From: Brachypterus glaber
Taxonomy: Eukaryota > Arthropoda > Insecta > Coleoptera > Kateretidae
Assembly: GCA_958510825.1 (NCBI GenBank)
Contig: OY294046.1
Coordinates: 47,473,794 to 47,537,793 of the forward strand
Length of the DNA stretch: 64,000 bases
Direction of reading: 5' to 3'
Each line of letters opens with the position of its first letter. The stretch's first letter is position 1. This document shows, in pieces, positions 56,556-64,000 of the stretch. The position numbers and the translations under genes were made by a program. The notes under the pieces are model-generated. The model did not search any database and was not told where the DNA came from. It worked only from the letters and a program-made list of their open reading frames with translations.

Positions 56556-57538
56556 TAGAGGATTTAGTGAACTGTTAACCACGCCGGGTACAATACAATT
56601 TGCAAGGAATCCGTTTCTTTAGGCCTAAATCATTGTTAAAAACGTGATCCAATAAACATTTTATAAGTTTATAATTTTTTAAGTGTTGCGTAACATTTTT
56701 ACTAGGGAAAATCTTCCTTTAAAACAGTGTCTCCCACTTTAAATAATGCTCTGTGAGCCGAGTTATTAAGATTTAAAAATTCAGCAAATGCAAATTTAAT
56801 TATTTTGTTTTCGTACTTATGCTTTTTTTGCATGTGTCCATAGACATGTAACGCAACAAGCATTGTATAATCTATTTTTTTGCTGAAAGTCAGCCGCCGT
56901 AGCAGAGTAACAAGATATATAACCTAAAATATATCTATTTTGTTGTAATATGAGAGTTTCTTTCAAGTTTTACAGGAAGTTTGTATAAAATACATCAGAT
57001 ACTGCACTAAGAAAACTGTTTTAGAATTTATTACAAAACAATTTAGTGGCTTTTTGGTATTTTTTCTAAACAATGGTTTAAAGACTATTTTTTTATTTTT
57101 TTTTTGTTTTACGAAAAAATTATTTTTTTTGGAAAAAAAAATAATTTTTATTTTTCGATTTTAATTGAATCGGTTATTTTGAAAAGGGGTAATCTCCAAT
57201 GTTTTAACAATAGAGTTGGCCTCTTTTTAAAATGACCGATTCAATTTTAATGAACCTAGGACCATTGGGTAAAACGCCGTTTTAAAAACGGGGTAAAATA
57301 TTATTTTGTTGGTAGCAGTTTTTTTTTTCTGATTGTATTACGTTCACCTTTATTTACTTCAGTGTAAACTCAAATTGATTTCAGTCAAACAGTTTTTTAT
57401 GGGTGCAGTTTCTGTTACAAGATGCGTGGGTTATGAAAACAGACGCCGAGACATTGTTTTCGTGAAAATTTAATTGTGGAAAACGGCAGAAGACGTGATA
57501 ATATTGTTTACATTAAATGAAATTTTTTCTTCATGCAG
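56556..57538. other. Unassigned AT-rich stretch
   Basis: No feature I can support. Confidence 0.3.
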
Positions 57539-57654
57539 AGAATATACCTAAAGTTATTTTCCCAGCAGGTATACAGTAGCAAACATATAGTCAGAGAGCT
57601 GGTGAATAAAAAGTTATTTTCTTCCGGCTAAATTTTAATTATGTCTAAAGTAAG
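57539..57654 (+). other. Candidate exon with start codon near its 3' end
   Basis: A pyrimidine-rich acceptor (TTTTTTCTTCATGCAG, ending 57538) and a consensus donor (AAG then GTAAGTAAG at 57655) define 116 nt. The only ATG frame is ATG TCT AAA GTA AG at 57641, so a protein would start just before the intron. The upstream part of the exon closes with TAA at 57629. It would suit a 5' untranslated exon with the first codons of a gene whose next exon lies further right, but I found none. The splice-site match is the sole evidence. Confidence 0.22.
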
Positions 57655-59424
57655 GTAAGTAAGCCAAATATTTCCATGTTAAGACATTTAATTTTTTTAC
57701 TGCATTGAAATTTATTTGTAATCACCTAAAACTTTATAGTCGGAGAGCTGATGACCATTTTTTTATTTCATTTCATTACATTCAGATTAAGCTATTTTCA
57801 AATTGCTAGACTCCGAATCCGATTCCTTCGGGTGCTAGAAGCTCCAAAAGCTATGACAATGAGCTACCAAAAAATATATTTTTAACTTGCCGAGTCATAT
57901 AATTTTATTTAATACATTCATAATTATACACAATAATTTTGGGACCAAGGAGTGAGAACAGTCTTTAAAATGTGCCTTTAAAATATATGATACCTAATTT
58001 TTTAAAGAAATGAGAATTTATGAAATGACATTTTGATTAAATGAAAAATAAAGAGAGTTTTTAGTGTTGGCATATGTCAGATAAAGTTTTTAAAGTCTTT
58101 TTTTAACTCTTAGCCTAGTGAATAATTGTGTAAAACTGTAAAAATAGACTAATCTAAATGTAATAAATGTAATTTGTTTGGACTTTTTACCGAGTGGTAA
58201 GTTAAAAATATATTTTTCGGGGCTTTTAGCATCCAAAGGAACCCGATCCAGGACCTGGCGATTTGCAAGTAGTTTAATTTGAATGTACTTAAAGACATAT
58301 ATCAAATACAGCTGGGTGCAAATAATAATGGTCAAAAACAAAAAATCATGCGGGAAGGGGTTAATTTAAAAGAATAGAATTTCAATTTTCAAAATAAATT
58401 CATAAAATTTGTGTTTTTTGATTAACTGAATCTGATAATAAAAAAGTCATCCTCACATTCGGTGACTGGACAACAAAAATATTTTTAAGAATCAATGGTG
58501 GCTAAAATAGAATTAGTTGTTAAACATCCGTCCATAAACAATAAGTTGCGAATTTAACGCCCGAAATTAAAAAAAAATTACAAAAAGGCAGGGAAGGACA
58601 GAAAAGTCCATAAAATGTCAGAAAAGGCCAGAAAAAGACGGGATTTTCCGGAAAAAGACACGTGTCGCGGGCTTTTCCGAAAAATGTCTTTTTCTACAGC
58701 CATGGTTAATTACCTTCCATGACCATAATTTCAAGAAAATTAATAGGAATAAATGCAAGAATTTAAACAACTTTATCATTATTCTGTATTGTTTTCGAGA
58801 ATAATTCGCCTGCAGCGCTTTTTTTTTGGTTTGTCAATGAGTAAAAGATTTTTAACAATAATGTTCCACTTAAAAATGTTTAACTTTTGGCAAATGTGCC
58901 AAATAAAATCGAATTATTCAAGGCTTATGGCAACTACTGTATATCGTATACAGTATAATATTGTTATGTGAATTAATTAAAGCAAATCGCAGTGGAAAGA
59001 GGAATTGCGAATTAAGTTTCTCATTTAATTACGATTTGAATGTGCGTAGTCGACTTAAAAGTTTTGCTGTTGCTATCTAGACACATAATTAACAAAATTC
59101 ATAACAAGGGATGTTTTTTTTTTCAAAACGATTTCAGATAATTTACGGACCATAAGTAACTCACGGTGTGACCTGTGCTAAACTCAGAAAACGTTATTGT
59201 AGTTTTAATACTGAATGTTATTTGTAAATACATATTTTTTATTTATATTGCGACATTTGGTATTTAATACTTTATTTGTGATATTAAATACTACAATGTA
59301 TGCATAATATACAATATATATTGTCATATTAATACTAGCATGTTGTAGTAAAAATGTAACATTTGGTAAAACGAAAAATAAACTGAAAAAAAAAATTTTT
59401 GAAAACAATTGTTTTTACCCCATT
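57655..59424. other. Unassigned stretch with GAC/AAA repeats
   Basis: Around 58575-58690 short CAGAAAAGG/CCAGAAAAAGAC words repeat and read partly as palindrome. The open frames 58090-58341, 58753-58971 and 59205-59408 lack domains. Confidence 0.3.
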
Positions 59425-59600
59425 TTAGCCCCTTACCACAATCCGATTTTTACCAAAAACAATCCCAGCCTAGAACTTTGGATAATCAAGCTATGGTCCA
59501 AATTTGATGTATTTAGCCCGAAGCGTTCGTGAGTTATCGTGGTCACAAATTTCCCGGACACAGACAGGCCGACAGACAGAAACGTAAAAAAAACTATAAT
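59425..59600 (+). repeat. Dispersed repeat F fragment, copy 2
   Basis: Matches 34728-34850 and extends further through GCGTTCGTGAGTTATCGTGG and a GACAGGCCGACAGACAG tract. Layout is like the C and 25409 repeats. Non-coding. Confidence 0.55.
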
Positions 59601-59840
59601 TTCAAAATTTTGTTACTAACGCATAACTTTCCTTGGGGAAAGTAAAATAAACAAAATTATTTATTTTTTTTTTATTTAAAATTATTTATTTATTTTGCAC
59701 TATATATTTTTCAATTTTCAAAAAATGTAAACAGGAAATTAACTTTCATGATGATACGATATTTCAAAAACGTGTTAAATTATAAATCCAAAAAAGTCAT
59801 AAATATTAATAATAATAATTATTTACCTGTATAAAATAAG

Positions 59841-59924
59841 TATGTCTAACTGTATTTAAAATGTTAAAATATTATTTATATTATTATACTCTCCACAGCG
59901 CGCAAGCCCTAGAAAAGTATAATA
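59841..59924. repeat. 84-bp direct repeat, left
   Basis: TATGTCTAACTGTATTTAAA to AAAAGTATAATA. It recurs at 60821-60904 with one difference (GCCCT versus GTCCT) and exactly abuts the element at 59925. Confidence 0.9.
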
Positions 59925-60820
59925 GAGGAAATGCGCCTAATTTCGGATGGTTTCCAAATTTCGGCTAGTAGTGTATTTAAGATACTGTCTGCAAAGGTAA
60001 ACAGAAACCTACTTTTATGTGAAGCCAAAAGTCAAACTAAATCCGTCCTGTAATATGATAAAGTCCAAACGGTAGAGCTTCTCCCCTTTAAATGGCAGCA
60101 CAAATCGTTTATATTGCAAATGGCAGTTTTGTGCTCAGTTGCATTATTATGCTTGTTTATTTTATAAATAATCGTTATAAAAGTTCGTGATTCTGTCTTG
60201 GGTAAGTTATGATGTTAGTTCATAATTAAGCAATTTGAAAACGTAAACATTCTACAAATTTCTAATCTAAAAAGCAGAAAGTTGCCTAATTTTGGATAGA
60301 CCATTTTTGTGCATTTGATTCCGAATTTCGGATATCCGCAAGGTAATTATTATTCAGGATAACCAACCATTAATTATTATTTTTATAATGATACAACAAA
60401 CTAAGATAAACAATTTTGAAAAAAACGAAAATTACCTAAGATACTAAGATATTCGAAATTGGGAATCTAAAATTATAGTTCCTATAGTATTTCGTAGAAA
60501 ATCGCTTAATGATTAAATTACGTCTTAAATGTGAAGGAATAACAAGAAACATAAGCAATGGGATCCAGATCTACTCTTGAAAATTTTTTTTCGGATATGT
60601 CCGAAATTAGGAGCCCTTTTTCAAATGCACAATAATGCGCTGATTTTTTTTAACCGTGTTTTTTGGAAAAAATAAACTGTAATAAAATTGCTTTTATAAT
60701 AAATCATGGTTCGCTATAATAAGTTGTATCTGGTTATATAAAAAAAATATCAAAAAGTAATACCGAGTATTAAATATTGAATACATTGTAAATGGTATCC
60801 GAAATTAGGCGACTTTCCTC
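59925..60820. mobile_element. TIR element with GAGGAAATGCGCCTAATTTC ends, 896 bp
   Basis: GAGGAAATGCGCCTAATTTC continues to GGAT and is inverted at 60797-60820, with TA on each side. The interior repeats CCTAATTT-GGAT words (near 60288, 60318, 60445, 60600) in both orientations, like dispersed terminal-type motifs. No transposase frame is visible. Confidence 0.75.
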
Positions 60821-60904
60821 TATGTCTAACTGTATTTAAAATGTTAAAATATTATTTATATTATTATACTCTCCACAGCGCGCAAGTCCTAGAAAAGTAT
60901 AATA
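60821..60904. repeat. 84-bp direct repeat, right
   Basis: Partner of 59841-59924. Its end merges into a family C fragment reading to the right. Confidence 0.9.
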
Positions 60905-61085
60905 CGGTAGTTTCAAATTTTCCAAAATCGCCAAAAAACGTACCAGAGAAAAAAATCATAAAAAAGTAACTTTGAAAATGTCCGCCCATCTGTCCGTTCG
61001 ATGTCACATTTTTTGTTACTACTCTATTGTTTAAAAATAATTCATCCACTAATCCTTTCCAAAGAAAAAAGGAGGGGTTAAACTT
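60905..61085 (-). mobile_element. Dispersed repeat C, minus fragment
   Basis: CGGTAGTTTCAAATTTTCC, the GTCCGCCCATCTGTCCG tract and GGAGGGGTTAAAC are in the order of the minus C copy at 23690-23925. Truncated. Confidence 0.55.
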
Positions 61086-61368
61086 AAACAAAATAGAAAA
61101 AAAGCATAAAGTCGGATTAAAGTAATTTTTTTAAGAAAAATTGATTTTTATTTTAGGATCAATCTTACCAATTATGAATAAAAAAATAAAATTTAAAAAG
61201 GTATAGGCAAAAATTATAATTATATTATTAATAAATAATTACTAAAAAATGGAAGAAAACGTTTTGTAGACTCTAGATTGGAAAATTACTTTAACAAATA
61301 TAAATTATTCATAACAATTAAAAAAAACATTTATAAACAAAAAAGTTGTCTACATCTAGCACTAGAGT
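61086..61368. other. Unassigned AT-rich stretch
   Basis: No feature I can support. Confidence 0.3.
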
Positions 61369-61495
61369 ACATCAGTCTCATGACATTATTTATTTGGTGA
61401 ATAAAGTCGAAGAATGTTTTCTTAATCAGCGTACAGGGTTGACTCTTGGCACTGAAGAGGGCCAGCAGCCCAAAACTGCAGTCTACCAATATCAC
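61369..61495 (-). repeat. Dispersed repeat D, minus copy, shared reading frame
   Basis: Counterpart of 1605-1731. The minus frame (61331-61522) has CSFGLLALFSAKSQPC, KKTFFDF and MRLMYS, matching the plus copy in spacing. Frame conservation suggests a protein fragment of unknown family. It is not enough to name one. Confidence 0.55.
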
Positions 61496-61498
61496 TCT

Positions 61499-61876
61499 GT
61501 ACACTCTAAATTTGTCCGTCAATCTTACAGTACTTTTAACTGTAACATTAAAGCAAATTTACAATGTCAGAATGTGAATTTACAATATTTATTAAATTAA
61601 CCTCAATATTACTGGGTTTAGTAAAATCTCAGCTCTTTTCCTGTCGGTACAATAATTTTGCATTAAAATTCATGCATGTGGTCCAAAAACCCAGCACTTT
61701 TACAGACAGTCCCGAAAATTACCATAATAATAGTAGTAAAATTACCAAAATAAAAATTCACATTTTTACAGATAATTGTGAATTTACAGTACTGATTTAA
61801 ATTTACCACTTTCTTTGCTGGCAACATATGACCTTCTTTATTTGCTGTAAAATTACCATATTTGCATTTACAGTGT
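61499..61876. mobile_element. Repeat rich in TTTACAGT words, possible MITE
   Basis: GTACACTCTAAATTT (about 61499) and ATTTACAGTGTAC (about 61863) are near-inverted tips. In between, AATTTACA and AAATTACCA words recur many times on both strands. Boundaries are uncertain. Both open frames here derive from these repeats. Confidence 0.45.
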
Positions 61877-61964
61877 ACGATGATTAAAAAACAGACTGAT
61901 GGAAAAAAGTTATATTTTTTAAAACAATTTAAAAATTGAAGTATTCGCACGAGTTCAAATCAAT

Positions 61965-62060
61965 TATATTTTGGGAAGTATATCAAGAGAACACGCAATA
62001 TACTATCCACTTTGAAGAGTATACTATGGAATGCGAAGCATTACATACCTTCACGGCTTG
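61965..62060 (-). repeat. End module of repeat C, minus
   Basis: On the minus strand GCCGTGAAGGTATGTAATGC, CGCATTCCATAGTATACTC and GTGGATAGTATATTG. This is the best-preserved copy of the 80-bp module that flanks the C repeat at 15118. Confidence 0.6.
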
Positions 62061-62553
62061 TATAATAACCCAATCTAGAGTTTCATAGAATTTGTAATTC
62101 AAATAAATCTTATGAATAAATAATATAATCCTGATCTTATATGGGCATCTTTTTCATTACCGCAAAATAAATTGTAAGTTATAATTTAATAATTTACTAC
62201 CATTGCTAGGCATTTCTGGTTATAAATCTTGATTCGTTATAATTATTTGATGTATTTTGTACTGTTAAATCAAAATTTAGCGATGCACTATGGTCCGGGC
62301 GCTACTCAAAAATGGCATTAATTCGGCTGTTTACGCTACAGGTATAAAAGTTGGTGCAGGCAGAATGCTTAAACCGAATATGGCATTTATTGAGTTACAG
62401 CGTGGACTTTGAAGGAGACGGATTTAGCCTTCTTGGCACATTCCAGTGCAGCGAATTATCCATCTTTTATGATGTGCCTCGTGTATTTTTGTTTTGCCCT
62501 TTTTTTATCACGTAGAAAATTCTTTGTTCAAATTTCAAATGTCTATGTTATGT
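62061..62553. other. Unassigned stretch
   Basis: No feature I can support. Confidence 0.3.
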
Positions 62554-63063
62554 AAAAAATCCGGCAGTGTGCGAAACGACTAGATATTCCGCAAACTGAC
62601 TAATTCACCAGACATTATGCAAAATCATTACAACTTTGGATGATCTGCGAATTTACTACGCTATTTTTGGCAATCTACAAAATACCTGATGCAATAGTCA
62701 ATCTGAAGCCTGAAAATCTATACGTCTCACATTGCATTGTCTAGGTAATTTGAATTCCTTAAAAATGGGTTATGCAATAGTCGTTGCCAGTTTTCTAATT
62801 CCTGAAAAAATAAATATTGCAATTGAAATTTATTTATCATGATACATTACAATCGTTTACACTTGTCAAATATAAATATAAAATATAAAGAAGATGGACA
62901 ACAAGGTCCAGTACTCAAGCGTTTGTTAATTAACTTAGTTTTTTTTTGTGTTTTGTTGTACGATACCTAGTTATTTTTCATTATTTTGCAAAAATTAAAT
63001 ATTTTCTGGCTATTTATATGTTACAGTAAAAGCGCGAAATTTGCTTTGACGTGTTAAACCTAG

Positions 63064-63175
63064 GGGAACGTTCAAGTATTACCTAACGCAAATTTAGATC
63101 ATTTTGGACCCCCACCCCTATTCCCTGTAACGCTATTTTCCTATACCATTAACATGGGCGTAACACCAAACCAAC
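63064..63175 (+). mobile_element. Harbinger-like MITE, left part only
   Basis: GGGAACGTTCAAGTATTACC, a CCCCCACCCC block and TGTAACGCTATTTTCC match the left part of the 15493 copy. The right tip is missing, replaced by sequence leading into the hairpin at 63197. Confidence 0.65.
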
Positions 63176-63196
63176 ACAAATTCAACGTAAACCACC

Positions 63197-63280
63197 GTTA
63201 ACGTAAACCAACGCCCCCCATTATTGGTATACGTTAATTGGTGTTTTTTTTTTAATGGGGGGCGTTGGCTTACGTTTAAC
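63197..63280. repeat. Hairpin with AACGCCCCCCATT arms
   Basis: GTTAACGTAAACCAACGCCC with its inverse at 63254-63280, arms of about 26 bp, around a 31-bp loop. An extra ACGTAAACCACCG word precedes the left arm. Confidence 0.7.
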
Positions 63281-63603
63281 ATTTCAATCCTGGGATTAAC
63301 CTCACTTTGAGCTTTTACTGTAACATATACATGTAGCAAATGGTTTTCTTTTTTTTTAATTTAATTTAATTTAACACGCCGATTTAATAATGTCTTGTTC
63401 TTCTTGTTCTTCAAATTACCTAGACAATTTGAGACTTATAGATTCAAACTTCAGATTGAAAAGTGCAGCAGGCATTTTGCAGATTTCCAAAAATAGCGTA
63501 GTAAATTTGCAGATCACCTAAAGTTGTAGTGATTTTGCATAATGTCTGGTGAATTGGTCAGTTTGCAGAATATCTAGTCATTTCGCACATTGCCGGATTT
63601 TTT

Positions 63604-64000
63604 ATATTGCCGGTAACATCTATATCCAAGAGTTCTTAAAATATTGTACTGTAGTTTATTTGCAAAGGATTTTTACCGACTATGTAGTAACTATTACTGT
63701 TTTATAACTACTAGTATCGTTATTAGACTTTAAAGTGTAATGATATAAATTTATTGTTAAAATTCCTTGAACATTCAAAACCAAAAACTTTAAATCTTTT
63801 AGTTAAATATTTTATTATTAACACTTATGTAGTTTGCATATAGTTTACCGAGCATTCGCGCTAATTATTTTAAAGTTTAAAACTTCTCAAATACTCCTAA
63901 AAGATCGTGTGTTTAAAGTTTTAGACATTTTTAATAAAGTCGGTACGTTAACGTCAAAACTTTTAGAATTTAAGCGTTGATGGTGTTAATAACTCAAGTG
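63604..64000. other. Unassigned AT-rich stretch to window end
   Basis: No feature I can support. Confidence 0.3.

Larger units (their letters stand above)
62554..63603. mobile_element. Foldback element with AAAAAATCCGGCA ends, 1.05 kb
   Basis: The arms are about 205 bp (62554-62765 and 63400-63603), inverted with moderate divergence, sharing AATCCGGCA, CTAGATATTC/GAATATCTAG and ATTACCTAGACAAT words. The 630-bp spacer holds a truncated Harbinger-like MITE and a G/C-rich hairpin. No coding frame. Confidence 0.75.

Overview
The window looks like intergenic or intronic DNA from a repeat-rich arthropod genome, most likely an insect. It is strongly AT-rich and has no operons, no ribosome-binding-site-led genes and no long open frame. 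It is packed with short inverted-repeat DNA transposons, decayed non-LTR retrotransposon pieces and tRNA-derived heads. I found no complete protein-coding gene. Almost all open frames over 60 codons are chance or lie inside repeats. The best host-gene trace is one possible terminal coding exon on the minus strand (21277-21465), with a splice acceptor in front and a poly(A) signal behind. Weaker candidates are a 116-nt exon (57539-57654), an exon pair around an 82-nt intron (38143-38449) and a cysteine-bearing frame (18739-18939).

Layout. 1-3.6 kb: MITEs, including one rich in CTTG/CAAG words, and a truncated 'B' element. 4.7-6.5 kb: a foldback 'A' element whose right half plus flank is tandemly duplicated, each copy carrying a different MITE. 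7.4-10.8 kb: an 890-bp TA-flanked element, a reverse transcriptase relic and a 1.5-kb foldback. 15-21 kb: 'C' repeat with a nested MITE at a TTA target, a B element and a 1.5-kb TIR element. 21-30 kb: the candidate exon, hairpins, reverse transcriptase relics, nested MITEs and further B and C copies. 30-34 kb: an A element, then a 1185-bp near-perfect palindrome with a recent 1095-bp tandem duplication. 35-38 kb: a 1937-bp hAT-like element with a perfect 8-bp target duplication and a LINE fragment inside. 40-50 kb: more MITEs, a 98-bp-arm palindrome carrying hammerhead-like motifs on both strands, a 724-bp foldback, a LINE tail and a tRNA-derived head. 52-64 kb: small foldbacks, a second tRNA-like sequence, a second hammerhead-like motif, a 96-bp tandem repeat, an element between exact 84-bp direct repeats, and a 1.05-kb foldback.

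The parts interact by nesting, not as a pathway. Related copies act as filled and empty sites for one another, so several insertions can be put in order and their target duplications read directly. Family letters A-F are my own labels. Boundaries were read by eye and may be off by a few bases. No alignment or database search was run.
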